NCBI GenBank assembly: GCA_009801015.1
Contig: VHZZ01000128.1
Coordinates: 127,439-191,438 of the forward strand
Source of the DNA: Silene noctiflora
Taxonomy: Eukaryota; Streptophyta; Magnoliopsida; Caryophyllales; Caryophyllaceae
Direction: 5' to 3'
DNA: 64,000 nt
Shown here: piece after piece, positions 34,901 to 46,538 of the stretch
How the letters are laid out: every line of letters begins with the position of its first letter
Numbering within the stretch: the first letter of the stretch is position 1
Notes under the pieces: model-generated
The model's input: only the letters and a program-made list of their open reading frames with translations
Told to the model about the DNA's origin: nothing
Database searches by the model: none
Translations under genes and position numbers: made by a program

Positions 34901-35068
34901 GGCGGAGATGCGTATGTTGAGGTGGATGTGCGGTCACACAAGGAAAGATCGATTAAGGAATGAGGTGATTAGGGAAAAGGTGAAAGTGGCGCTAATAGAG
35001 GACAATTTGGTGGAAAATCGACTAAGATGGTTTGACCATATGAGAAGGAGGCCTATGAATGCACCAGT
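31930..35068 (+). mobile_element. RTE-type LINE (non-LTR retrotransposon), degenerate
   Basis: It encodes in order: an N-terminal Arg/Ser-rich segment from 32032, an AP-endonuclease (FGTWNIGSLIG, CPQETK, ISAYAPQVG, SQIDFLL), a reverse transcriptase (KKAKGPDSIPIEVW, DNQFGFMPGRSTMDA, FIDFEKAYDRVPREV, GVHQGSALSPFLFA, MMFADDIVL), and the C-terminal MRMLRWMCGHTRKDR region typical of plant RTE elements. The frame is broken by an in-frame TGA at 32482 and a TAG soon after, by frame changes near 33000 and 34330, and by a disrupted stretch near 34845. The endonuclease GGDxN motif reads GGNLN, losing the catalytic Asp. It is therefore inactive. There is no RNase H and no LTRs. Outer ends are approximate, and no target duplication was found. 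Confidence 0.92.
32101..32316 (+). repeat. Internal 114-bp duplication within the LINE N-terminal region
   Basis: CCCGGGTGTAGTGACAAGTA at 32101 recurs as CCCGGGTGTAGTGAAAAATA at 32215, exactly 114 bp later and in frame. The encoded units share RPGCS-KY-R--RSSP-S and G-VSN. It is a duplicated module of 38 residues of unknown function. Confidence 0.85.
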
Positions 35069-35344
35069 TAACTTTTTTTCTTTATTTATCCCTTACTTGA
35101 AATGGATATTAGTTAATGAAGATTATTACTGCCTAAAAAGTAACAAGAGTTGGTGAAACTTTAGTAAAAAAAGAACATGGGCAAGATGATGGAGGAAGTG
35201 AGGAAAGGAATAAAAACAATGTAAAAGAACCCAAGAAGAAGAGAACATCGAACTTATTAATGGCACACATCTCCAATCTATATCATGATTATTCGTCACT
35301 TGGTCCATATCAACTATGCTTCACTCTAGTCTAAATCAATATAT

Positions 35345-35565
35345 TATCGTATCACAAATTCTCATTTAAGAGAGAACAAGAGCTAGCTCAAGTGGTAAGA
35401 ACTCTCTTATCTCGACCATAAAGTTGGAGGTTCGATTCTCACCCGCGACATAGTGCGCTCATTTGAAAAAAAAAATCTCATTTAAGACGGACACTATCCA
35501 TCTTAAACTTAAAACGAGTTAAAATAGGTACCACTTCCATAACTAAGACAAAATAAAATGTTTTG
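35345..35565. mobile_element. TGACGGA-related MITE fragment, split by a SINE
   Basis: CACAAATTCTCATTTAAG on the left of the SINE and CTCATTTAAGACGGACACTA then TCCATCTTAAAC on its right resemble the end of the TGACGGA family (compare the AATGAGAATTTGTG end of the copy at 36147). The far end was not located. Confidence 0.4.
35371..35475 (+). mobile_element. Minimal tRNA-derived SINE with 11-bp target duplication
   Basis: The 105 bp hold an A-box-like TAGCTCAAGTGG and a B box GGTTCGATTCTC about 45 bases apart, then GCGACATAGTGCGC and a 10-A tail. TCTCATTTAAG occurs on both sides (35360-35370 and 35476-35486), a perfect target duplication as left by LINE-driven insertion. It is short enough to be little more than a tRNA-like head plus tail. 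It is unlikely to act as a tRNA because acceptor-stem pairing is not evident. Confidence 0.85.
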
Positions 35566-36146
35566 ATATTAGCAAATAACTTGTCTCTATTTAAAGAAAT
35601 GATATATATTTGAGTCATTTAAATTTTAATATCCGTCTTAAAAGAGAGTTACGGTGATATCATATAATCCGTACTAAAAAGTCTCCCGACATGGGCACAT
35701 CCTAATTAGTGTTCCACGGAGGGTTGTTTCACCGGTTAGTGTTGGACTCATACTCACAAGTCACAAGTCCTTCTCTATCATTTTTCGCAAATTCTGGTTT
35801 AATTCGGTTGTATTCATTACTAGTCAAATAGATAACATTTTATATGACATGTTATCAAAGATTGAAATTACCAAAAAATTGTTCATAATATTATCACGTA
35901 GGTATTTCCATTTAAAGATTTACAAGCCCAAAAACTTTAACTGAACTTTGTGACGTAAAAAAAATTATAACACATAAAATGATACAAAAAAAAAATGAAT
36001 TTTTAATAACTTATTGATTTTTATCACTCATACTAAGCCTAAAAAAAAAATAAAAACTCATACGGAGTATAATATCACTCTTTTAAAGTGATGTAAATCC
36101 GTAAAATTTTATCCTTTGACGTTATCATTACTCAGTCTAAAGCGTC

Positions 36147-36334
36147 TTACTTGTGACGGACACTATCCGTATCCGTCACAAGCTGAATACGGATAGTGTC
36201 TCTCTCACAATAAGACAAGTGGGTGGGGGAATGGAGCACCCCATGGTTGGTGTCACTTGCGTATTGTGAGATGGACACTATCCGTCTTCACCTTGTGACG
36301 GATAGTGTCCGTCTTCAATGAGAATTTGTGTACA
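36147..36334. mobile_element. TGACGGA-family MITE
   Basis: The left arm ACTTGTGACGGACACTATCC and its inverted partner on the right, GGATAGTGTCCGTCTTCAAT, form a long hairpin, with nested copies of CGGATAGTGTC inside. The centre has GGTGGGGGAATGGAGCACCC. The right end is TGAGAATTTGTG. It has no ORF. Confidence 0.8.
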
Positions 36335-36719
36335 GGTAGTATAACTAAACCTTGTAAAATGATCCGACTCAAAACCTGAACTAAGGACTCGAGCGGGCGA
36401 GCATGATCCGTAACCCAAATCGATATAACCCAACCCGTATGTTTATTGTTACAAACCGATCATTATCCATGACAAACTTGGTAATAATAGGTCCAAAAAT
36501 AACCCGATTTCTTACAAACCCAAAAATAACTGGACTCGAACTAATTAACTTGTTTACGGAGTCTAATTATAACATGACATCTCATCATCAACTAATGTTG
36601 CACTAAACATTCCATTTTTTAAATTTAAAATTCCATAATTAGTGAAAAGTGAATTGACTACACTTTCCAATTACAAAAAAAAAAAAAAATATATATCAAA
36701 AACAGATGAAATAACAGCA

Positions 36720-39317
36720 ACACACTTTGCAGAACAGTCTTCCTACTCCTTCTCTTCTACTATAAACTACTGTTTTACAACATTTTGAAACCAAGTCACG
36801 TTTTTTCATCAACAACTTCTTCACTTTCACTCCATTTCCCATCAATTTTTACAGCCTGTACATCCTCTTAAACATTAATAATTGCAAAAAATTGTAAAAA
36901 CCCACAAAAAAACTGATGATTTTTCATTGAAAATGAGCTTAATTTAGTGAAAGTGATGTTTATTGAGATCTGTGCATGTCCTACATTATTAATTAACTTG
37001 ATGCCGTTAGCTTCACGGTGAAGTTTGTACATAATTTTGGGGATTAAAGTTGAAAAAAAAAAGGGTAAAAAAGTGTGTTTTTGAGGGATAAAGGTGTTAA
37101 CTTTTGGATGATGTTGTTGTTTGAGAAGAATAACATTTTGATGAGTATTCTTGAAGATTTGCCGTTGGAATTTGTATGACTTTTTGGTCTTTTTACTGAA
37201 TATAATTGTTAGAATTAGAATAATTTCTAAAATGTTGGTCCTTTTATTTAATTATATCTCTTCAAGTATCTTCATTGATTGAAATATGCAGCTTAATTTT
37301 AGGTAATTTGAGTTTTTTGTGTGTGTTTAGATTTGTGGGTTTTTGGTGTAAGTTTTGGGATAAAGTCAGCTCAATTTGATGGTAGAGGTAAAGGGAGCCA
37401 CCGAGGCGATTTTGATGCTAACGAGTTTGACCCTAGGATATGAGTAGTTGAGTACCACCTCTTGTGACTTTACCGGCTCAATTTGATTGTAGATGTAGTT
37501 TTTTTTTTTTTAAAATCCAATTTTTATATGTGAGAATGATTTTGGAGCAAAATGTGGGTTTTTGTAAGCTCTAATTCTGGAAAATGTGGTTTTTAAGATA
37601 CCCAATTGTTCAATTTTTGCATTTGATTGGAGTAAATGTTGTATGCTGGATTTTAAGATGATGGGCATTTTAATTTTCAATCTTATAAATTGGGTTTTTC
37701 TTTGTTTCCCATTTTGATTTATGTTACTCTGACTCGGTTGCAAGTATCGTCCCATAGGGTTATTTTCTGTGAAGTTGACGCGACCAAAGTGAAGTGTCGG
37801 AGTAACATAAATTTTGATATACGGGCATATGGGTGTTTAATTTCTTGGATCTGTGAAGTTTCTGTTAGCAAGTTGTAACATTTGTTTGTTCATGTATGAT
37901 GTGCAGAGAAATGGATGATTGATGAGTGTTCTTGGTTGAGCCCTCAATTCCTTCACACATGTAATGTTAATCTCCTTGCTTTCATTATTTGTACTTGTAT
38001 GTTTAATGGCAGTGCTAATGCTACTGATACCGATTTAATTACTGTACAGTGACAGTCATGAAAGTAGGTAGCTTCATCATTCATGGTAGATGACTGATTA
38101 CAACGGTCGGTTAATTGCGTATTGTATCTACATAATTATTGTTGTTGCACACCAAATTTGGGGATTAAAGAATTCTTGTTTTCTTATCTCAACTAACCTT
38201 TGTCTGCTTGATAGTGCTTCCCCTCTTTGTCTAAAAAGAAATGGCGTGCCTTTTTCGCTCTTTTTCGCTTTAGATGTAACTTTCCTAGTGTTATTTTAGT
38301 TTGTTTCTTGTATTTGTAATGCAAGCGATGATGTTAGATGGTGTTCTAGATTGCTTGGTAATCTATTAAATTTGTATAGGTAATGACATCTTTTTCTTTG
38401 GAATAAAGGTTCCTTCTTAATTCTTCTTACTCTCTTGCTTTGTTTCTATACCATGTTTTATTTGATTAATACGGAGTTAATGGGAACCCGGCCCGCGCAC
38501 ATTGAATACCTGTGAACATGATGGGTCTGTTGTAAGTGAAATACTTGGGAAAACCAGAAAAGCATTCATCATCCTTAGCTGGAGATTGTCAAATCTAGCA
38601 TTCATTTTTTATGGTCCTGAAATGATCAGTTGCAACTCCTACTTCAACGTGTCGACCCACCTATCATGTGTTTACTTCATAAGAGGATGTGAAGCATCTT
38701 CACTGTAGATCACAATAGTCTGTCTGTCTAGTGCTTGTGTCCATATTCCTTATTCAAGTGACCGAAATGAGCGTAGTGTAAGATTCTTCATTAGCTTAAT
38801 GGTGTTTGCTTTTGAAATGTGGGTCTTCCCTATCAGTGTAAAGTCGATTGCTACACGCATTCAAATTGTCGATTGCTTTTGATAAAAAAAGGTGGGAAAG
38901 CTGATATTTGTCAAAAATCTCAAAGGAGGCGGTCTGAAACAGTGTTGCTGTTAAAATGATCCATGTACCCACTAATTACCCATTCATATTTTCAATTCAA
39001 CCCTCATTGTCTTATGTTATTGTCACTATATGTCTCTATATATGAAACAGTGTAACAGTCTCAGAGGAGACTAACTAAATACGGAGTATTTATTGTTTGC
39101 TTTTTGTTGTCCAGGGATTTATTGATGCTATATGATTCTTTGTTGGTCACCCTGCTTTTAGGTTTCTTAGTCTCAATATCCAGCTTTCTATTGTCTAAGC
39201 TGAAATATAAATAGACAACTTATCTATCACTTACTCTTTGTCTATTCCAGGCAGAAGAAAGAATTGTGTCGACTACATTAATCACATTGTTTTTGGGCTC
39301 AAGCCAGAAGATCACCT
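36720..39317 (+). promoter_or_regulatory. Probable promoter and spliced 5' leader of the LRR-III kinase gene
   Basis: A CT-rich start-like stretch with CTACTATAAACTAC lies near 36755-36775. A likely leader exon at about 37907-37960 is bounded by TGTGCAG and CACACAT-GTAATG. A further acceptor TATTCCAG precedes GCAGAAGAAAG at about 39251, 67 bases before the ATG. The leader exon contains a tiny upstream frame ATGGATGATTGA. Exon limits are inferred from splice motifs only. Confidence 0.4.
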
Positions 39318-41603
39318 ATGAAGAACTTTCTTTTGACATTTTTGCCACTGTTCTTATTCAATTTCTCTCTTCCTAGTTATGCTGATCTGAGAGCTGACCA
39401 ACAGGCTTTGCTTCGGTTTGCCACTCTTGTACCTCACGGTCGAAAGGTAAACTGGACTTCGAATGCTCCAGTCTGCACTTCTTGGGTTGGCATCACCTGT
39501 AGTTCAGATAATAGCTCTGTAATTGCTGTCAGACTCCCTGGGGTTGGACTTGAAGGTCCTATCCCAAATAACACCCTCGGAAAGTTGAGTAGTTTAACTA
39601 TCCTCAGCCTAAGGTCTAACCTCCTCTCGGGTAGTCTTCCATCTGATTTGTTGTCCCTACCTTCCCTCCAATATGTATACCTCCAACGAAATAACTTATC
39701 CGGGAATATTCCTTCATCACTCTCCCCTCAGCTAAAGACAATAGATCTTTCCTTCAACTCCTTTGACGGCAAAATTCCATCATCAGTCCAAAATCTAACA
39801 AATTTAGGCAAACTCTACCTTCAAAATAACTCCCTTACTGGATTAATCCCGAAATTCAATGTCACCTTGCTAAAATACTTGAATGTGAGCAATAATCACC
39901 TAAATGGCTCTATCCCATCGGCACTTAAAGGCTTTCCTGCTTCAGCATTTAAGGGAAACACAGGCTTGTGTGGGCCACCAATTAAGCAATGTGTGGGAGT
40001 TCCTCCTCTTTCTTCCCCTTCTCCTTCTCCCACTCTTGCGTCTTCTCCACCTCCTCGGAAACACGTCTCGAGAAAAAAACTGAGCACCACGGCTATCATT
40101 GGCATTGCAGTGGGAGGAGCTGTGTTGCTTCTCCTTCTACTACTAACCATATTCTTTTGCTGTTTGAGGAAAAAGGACGGTGAAGGAAGTAGTGTACTTA
40201 AAGGCAAGGCATTTGGTGCCGGAAGATCCGAAAAGCCAAAGGAAGAGTTTGGTAGTGGGGTCCAAGAGGCTGAGAAGAACAAGCTTGTTTTCTTTGAAGG
40301 CTGCTCCTTTAATTTTGACCTCGAGGATCTATTAAGGGCTTCTGCGGAAGTCTTGGGAAAAGGAAGCTATGGGACGACCTATAAAGCCATCCTAGAAGAT
40401 GGGAAAACAGTGGTTGTTAAAAGACTGAAGGAGGTTGTGGTAGGGAAAAGAGAATTTGATCAGCAAATGGAGATGATTGGAAGGATTGGTGAGCACTCCA
40501 ATGTTGTTCCCTTGCGAGCGTATTACTACTCCAAGGATGAAAAACTTCTTGTGTACGACTATGTGACAGCTGGTAGCCTCTCTTCACGTCTGCATGGTAC
40601 GCTTTCATATGTTTCTTTGTTACTATTATCGTTTATATTTCATTTCCAATGGAGTGACGACCTACTATTTCTTTGGTTTTGGAATTTATGGAATTAAGCA
40701 ATAAGGCTCACTAAAATGTAATACTTCGTACATCTTTTGTTGTGAAGTCATAGTTAATTGATGCAAATTGAAATATTTATTTTGTTGTGGATTATTCAGA
40801 AACAACTTCTGTGTTTTCAGCAAGGGGTAAAGTTGTATTGACGTGCCTCCCACCCTATTACCTTGCCATAGGTGGGACGTTTGAGGCACATTGGTAATTT
40901 GTCTGTGTATTGCTATGTATGACTTTGAGTGTATTTGGCCATTGATCTAACATCAAGTAAACTTACAGGTGGAAGGGATGGCGAAAAACCGCCACTAGAC
41001 TGGGAATCAAGGGTAAAGATTTTACTAGGAGCTGCTAAGGGAGTTGAGTACATCCATTCAGCCGGAGGCGGAAAGGTTACACATGGAAACATCAAGGCCA
41101 CCAATGTTCTTCTTTCTGATGACCTTACTGGTTGTATCTCAGATTTTGGCCTAGCTCCTCTGATGAGCTTTCCGGCTGTTCCGCCTCGAACCGCAGGCTA
41201 CCGGGCACCGGAAACAATTGAAACCCGGAAAACTACACAAAAATCAGATGTTTATAGTTTCGGTGTGCTACTCCTGGAGTTACTTACAGGAAAAGCTCCT
41301 GGACAATCACCAGGACGTGATGAAGTGGTTGACCTTCCGAGGTGGGTCCAGTCCGTTGTCCGAGAGGAATGGACAGCAGAAGTTTTTGACGTGGAGCTAA
41401 TGAGGCACCAAAATATAGAAGAAGATTTGGTTCAAATGCTTCAAATCGCCATGGCATGCGTCTCAAAGGTGCCCGATATGAGACCCGACATAGGAGAAGT
41501 AGTAAAGATGATCGAAGAAATCAAGCAGTCTGATACTTCAAGCAGGCCGTCTCCCGAGGCAGAGGGGTCCAAGTCTAAGGCCCCAGAAATCAAGACACCC
41601 TAA
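39318..41603 (+). CDS. LRR receptor-like kinase, subfamily III (At5g58300/At3g08680 type), probable pseudokinase
   Basis: 637 aa from exons 39318-40596 and 40969-41603, joined in phase 1. Signal peptide is about 1-22, then an LRR N-cap (CTSWVGITC), about five leucine-rich repeats (70-215), a Ser/Pro-rich linker, a membrane span (about 255-283) and a kinase-like domain (about 332-610). The family includes PRK-type and 'probable inactive receptor kinase' proteins that act as co-receptors or scaffolds at the plasma membrane. The glycine loop [10 protein letters not shown] and Lys368 (VVVKRLK) are present. The catalytic HRD is HGN (465-467, in HGNIKATN) while DFG is kept (485-487). Loss of the catalytic Asp predicts little or no phosphotransfer, as for many LRR-III members. 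The two-exon layout and length fit the family. Confidence 0.94.
40797..40903 (+). mobile_element. SINE remnant (Au-like 3' half) in the LRR-III kinase intron
   Basis: GAAACAACTTCTGTGTTTTC, then AGCAAGGGGTAAAGTTG, then GCCATAGGTGGGACGTTTGA and GGCACATTGGTAATTTGT follow the order of the Au SINE 3' half. It matches the copy at 3970-4056. The tRNA-like head is absent. Confidence 0.5.
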
Positions 41604-41951
41604 TGGAACACTTAACAAAGGACATCAGTGATTCTTGTAGGGTTTAAGGTTAGAAACATAAAATGTTTTGTCATTCTTTTCGTGTGCAAATCTTGTTGTT
41701 GAAATAGGGGTGGTGTTGTAGTTACATTTCCGGACACCGGACACCTCTGTTAGTGATTGAAACTGGCCAAAGCCAAACAAGTGTTTAGATTGTGCTCAAG
41801 TATTCAAATTTAAGCAAATGCTGATGAAATTCTTGTAAAAGATACTTCAGCCTTCAGGTAAATTAGCCACAAAAATTGTTGGCCTACAAATATGAAGAAG
41901 AAAACAAGAAGAGTGTTAATTAGCCACAAAACCTCATAACACAGAGCACTG

Positions 41952-41954
<3 letters not shown>

Positions 41955-42010
<56 letters not shown>
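41955..42010. repeat. 56-base T homopolymer
   Basis: An uninterrupted T run about 350 bp after the kinase stop. It may be the A tail of a minus-strand retroposon, but no body is recognisable to its right. Exact length is unreliable in assemblies. Confidence 0.9.
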
Positions 42011-42012
<2 letters not shown>

Positions 42013-42640
42013 TATTTTAAAAAATGGCCTCATATATTTTCATGTAATTCGACTGCCCAGATTCGTGAGTTTTTTTAGTGTGGCTAAACGTCAATCTTAT
42101 TAACCAGTTGTCTTATCAATGTAGGATATGAGTTAGAACCTTAACAATCCTCCCCCTCATATCGAGAAACATCGTCTTAATTCGAACCTTAACCTTTACG
42201 GAGAATTCAAAACTCTCCGCATTGTGGAGCCGACCAATTTCTAGGGCAACCAAAGCATCACCAAGTCTTTATATCCTCCTCTAACCGACACACCATGCTA
42301 TCTAATCATGTCTTGCATGGTTGCACCACATGTCACCGCCTGGTTAGTTTGGCCTAAGGCTCATCGATGATTGACATACGTGAGTGATCCGTTCGTTGTG
42401 GATACTCTCACGAACATGGAAATAGTTGGTCAAAAAGTCTGCTTCATTTTCATGAAAGTTGATACACATACACGAGGTGTATGAAAATTTCCATACACAA
42501 CCAATTAGAACGTGACACGTGACAATTTTTAACTTAACCCGAGGTGGTTAGCTTAGGGTTAGGTTAGTAATTTTACATGTGTAGTTAAGTTGTTACTTAT
42601 TCTAGTTAATTACATTAAGGAAGTGTTAAAACTCCAAAAT

Positions 42641-42710
42641 GTTGTTGGTAAGTCTCGAACCCATGACCTCTTGGTTACCATGCACTTGCCATTACCATTG
42701 TAACACATCC
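42641..42710 (-). mobile_element. tRNA-like SINE fragment
   Basis: On the minus strand, GTTACAATGGTAATGGCAAG (A-box-like) is followed by GGTCATGGGTTCGAGACTTA (B-box-like). Limits are not defined. A related plus-strand copy seems to lie at 44582. Confidence 0.45.
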
Positions 42711-43174
42711 ATATTTTTGCTACTTTTGTATCACTTTTCTTATATGTATATTAAAATCGGAGTTAAAATACTACGTACCTATAATAACTATTAAATATAC
42801 TTCTTGCTTATATTAAATGTAATGTACGTGTTGTGTTAGTTAGATGTACTTAAAAATGAATAAAATATTTTATTTACTTATGGTGATTATTATTTGTATG
42901 TATAGTTACATTTAATGTATATCCGACCGATATACATAATCTGTACATGATGAGTTAGTGAAATAAAGTTTAGAAAAAAAAAATATAGGTCCATATAATA
43001 CTAATTATAGATATTTTAGTGTGTATAGGATATAAATAAAATATATATTATAAAACATTTAATAATACTTATAGGTACATATCACGTTTATTTTAACTAA
43101 TTATCAACTACGGTTGAGTAAAACATCAAGTATATTTTATTTATATGGGAGATACATTAAATGTAGACCCTGTC

Positions 43175-43280
43175 AAACGGGTTAGGTCCCGGGTTGGGTC
43201 AGAATATGGGTCAGGTTAGATACGGTTCGGGTTATACGGGTTACGAGTCGAGTTAGGGTCAGAATACGGATCAAGAAATA
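43175..43280. repeat. Degenerate GGGTC/GGGTT block
   Basis: It has repeated GGGTTAGG, GGGTCAG, CGGGTTA and GGGTCAGAATA variants. It looks telomere-like at a glance, but the units are irregular, so it is not telomeric. Confidence 0.5.
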
Positions 43281-43799
43281 ATCTCTAACGCCTTTTTTAA
43301 CGATTTTTTTAATCAAAATATTTTTTTTAAAATGTAAAAACATTTAAAATTAATTTTTTTATCATATTCAATGTTTACATTTTTTATATTGACATAATTA
43401 TTAAAAAAAGTTTTTTAATAATTATTTTATTATTAAATATTATAAAACTTATATAAAATTGATTTCTTAGCTGTGTTTGTAATTTTAAGTAATAAAAAAG
43501 TAATTTTTAACAGTTTTTTCAAATATAATATAGAAATGTTAATATTTTAATAAAATTTTATTTTAGTGTAATATTTCGTGTTTATTCAAACATATAACTC
43601 TAATACATTTACATAATAAACTAATATAAAATATAAGTTGATAAAAATTAAGCAAGATAAATATTTAACAAATATTTGATATTTATTTAAATATATAAGC
43701 ATGACAAAATTGTATAACTAACAAGTAACTCAATAAATAGTGAAAATATTTGTATCGAAATTTGATGTAGTAAATATGATAGTAATCACACATTTGAGT

Positions 43800-43985
43800 G
43801 GTAAAAGTAACAATAATAACAGTCAGAATAGTGAAAGTCATAGTAGCCAGAATGAGAGTAGTGAAATTAACAGTATTAAACGTGAGAGTAGTGAAAAAAA
43901 TAAATAATGATGGCGGGAGTAGTGAAAGTAACAGTAGTGAGAACAAATGTTATAAAAGTAATAACAGTACGAACAACAGATAAAG
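43800..43985 (+). repeat. Degenerate minisatellite of AGTAGTGAAAGTAACAGTA type
   Basis: Many imperfect copies of GTGAAAGTAACA, AGAGTAGTGAAA and similar words. Short reading frames here on both strands come from the repeat and are not genes. Scattered related units continue to about 44190. Confidence 0.6.
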
Positions 43986-44581
43986 TATGAAAAAGTAGCT
44001 AATTATTCGGTTTAAGGAAAATATTTTATTTATTTAAATATATAAGGTTGATAAAGTTAATGATAATATTGAATTTAACTATAAAAATAACGGAAATAGT
44101 TAAAGATACAATAGTAATCGAAGTAGTAGTGAACGTAATAGTATTAACAGGGGGATGTCGTGGAATTAATAATATTAACATTGGGAGAATAAGTGAATGT
44201 CTCTCATAATTTGTTGAAATTTTTTACATCTCATCGTACTTTCAAGATATATCATAGAACAATATATTATAAATCGTAAATGTATGTGTTAAAAAGTCTA
44301 ACGCAATTATATTTCATAAAAAGTAAATTTTAAATGATAAATGATAAAAAAGTCTAACGCAATTATATCTCATAATTCCGCTTATGATAAATAATAACCA
44401 TAAGTAAATAAAATATTTTGTTTCATTTTTTTCAAATACATTTAACTAACTCATAAAAAAATTACATTNAATATAAACTAAAAGTATATATTTAATAGTT
44501 ATTATAGGTAAATATTATTTTAACTCAGACTTTACACATACATATATGATATAACAAAAGGTCTATAAATTTATCAAAGAG

Positions 44582-44715
44582 ATGATTGTGTCACATTGGT
44601 AATGGTAAATGTACTTTTAGCGTAGCCTTTTTCTCATTTTCATAGACAGAGTTTGAATCCTAATATCGTGGTAAAAGGACAAGGTAAGATTGTAAGAATG
44701 ACTACATCAAATCCA
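44582..44715 (+). mobile_element. SINE-like copy
   Basis: TCACATTGGTAATGGTAAAT (A-box-like) is followed by GAGTTTGAATCCTAAT (B-box-like) about 60 bases on, then GGACAAGGTAAGATTGTAAG, similar to an Au-type 3' part. Target duplications were not found. Confidence 0.45.
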
Positions 44716-46264
44716 CTTAATTATAAGTTACTTCATCCATTACGGTCATTTGTTTACTTTTCTCATCAAAAGTCTTCCTAATATGAAAAAGCTCATAAAT
44801 AAACGAGACACCCAAAATCCAAAATACGGTTTTTTAAACGTGTGCCCTAAGGATACACATTAATAAGCCTAAAGAAATTTTTTTATAAAATATTCTACTT
44901 AATTATGGTAAATTTGAGTTCATAAGATAAACATATGACTATGACTAGGACGAGTAGAGTATATCATAAGAATAAGGAAGAATAATTGTTTTAATACTAT
45001 GTTTTTCAATATAAAATCATTTACGCGAGACATAAGAATAAGAATAAGAATATAATAATTGTTTCTTCCAAGTTGCAACCCAAGATCATTGCATTGGGCT
45101 TGAGTCAAGAATCAAGATATCTATATCTAATTAATTTGTGGCTTTTTTTTTCTCATAAATTTTGATGATCATTTTAATAAAAAAAAATGTGACTATTATT
45201 TAATACTTCTTCCATTCAACTCCACTCTACCATTTTACTTTTTTACGTTTGGCAACGCGTGTTTTACGCGGTAAATATTGTTAGCTACGTATTTGCAAAA
45301 ATGATAAAAATTAGATATTTTTAATGTACTCGTAAAGACGAATTAAACAAGATCCTACATGAATATATTTGCACTTATGTATTGAGAGAAATTTGCAATT
45401 GGATTTTTAATTGTGAATAGTGTGCAAAAATGAAAATTGGTAGAGTGGAGTTGAATGAAGGAAGTAGGTAATATTTTATACTCCGTAAATGGTTATTTTT
45501 TATTATAGAGCGATTATATTTGAGATCGCCACAATTTATGACCGTTGGAAGAAAAACCGAGATACCCATTTTAAATGAGAATCCTCTGCACTTTTGCAAG
45601 AGGAATCTACAGGTGAAGCAGATAGTCAATATTGGAGGATAAATTACACGTGTGGTTTGAATAATGGTCAACTCAAGGAAGGCCGTGTTGAAATTTCAGC
45701 AAATGTTAAACGTGCTTCCACTCCATTTCCCGCATCACTTGACAACTTTCCTCTTCTCCATTCACCAATCTTTTTTAATTAACAACCTTTTTTAATTAAG
45801 GGCTTAATGTTAGTATACATTTGATTTTTGTGACATTCTTGTATGCCATATCATTCTTATGCAAATTGCAAATATCACCTCATTTAATAGACAAAGTCAT
45901 GATGAGTAATATTCATTACCCGAGTTGATCATCGTCATCTACCTATCTTCTTTGTAACTCTCTTTAACAAACAAAATACTATTCCGACCGTACCTATTAT
46001 GTGATCCATAATTTTTTTTCTTAAAATATTTATGGTATAAGAAAACTCTCAAACTCTACTTTTTACCATAAATTTTATTAATTCTCTTGTGAAACCGATT
46101 TATAATAAGGCGTTGTAAAATTTTTTTAAAAGTATTTTAATATCTCCCTCACCCCAAGCATAATAAGTAGTGGGAGGTTATAGGGGTCAATTAAATAAAT
46201 AAATCTATGGTTTTACAATAACTAGGGTACAAGTGTACAACATAAGAATTTGAACTTTGTTGTA

Positions 46265-46440
46265 CTTCTTTCGTTCAAGTTATTTTTTTACCTTTGATTT
46301 ATGCACAAAGACCAAGAAAATATGAGAGATCATTTATAAGTATTGTTATTGAGTGACAAGTGGACAATAGATTATGTGAAACTACCTTTAAAAAAGCTAA
46401 ACAAATGAGAAAAAGGAACATACTTCGGATGTACTACCTC
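46265..46440. mobile_element. Degenerate Stowaway-like MITE
   Basis: The left TACTTCTTTCGTTCAAGTTA and the right CATACTTCGGATGTACTA keep the general layout, and the internal CAAAGACCAAGAAAATATGA matches the Stowaway at 7659. The ends are poorly conserved. Confidence 0.35.
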
Positions 46441-46538
46441 ATACTTTATTTGTTTTTGAGCATATATGTATTTTTTCTGAGCTTATTACCTCACACTTTA
46501 TTTGTTTTTGAGCATATGTGTATTTTTTTTTAGCTTAT
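46435..46538 (+). repeat. 52-bp tandem duplication
   Basis: Two adjacent units start TACCTCATACTTTATTTG and TACCTCACACTTTATTTG and end in GCTTAT. They differ at a few sites, so unlike 23339 this is a real diverged duplication. Confidence 0.8.

Noticed and set aside
35383-35452. Functional tRNA gene
   Set aside because: A and B boxes are present but acceptor-stem pairing is not evident, and an A tail with target duplication marks it as a SINE.
39896-40282. 128-codon minus-strand ORF
   Set aside because: Antisense shadow of the LRR-III kinase exon with no recognisable domain.
43175-43280. Interstitial telomere repeat
   Set aside because: Units are irregular GGGTC/GGGTT variants, not TTTAGGG in register.
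43683-43946. Hydrophobic minus-strand ORF rich in Thr/Phe
   Set aside because: Produced by the GTAGTGAAA minisatellite; it has no start context or homology.
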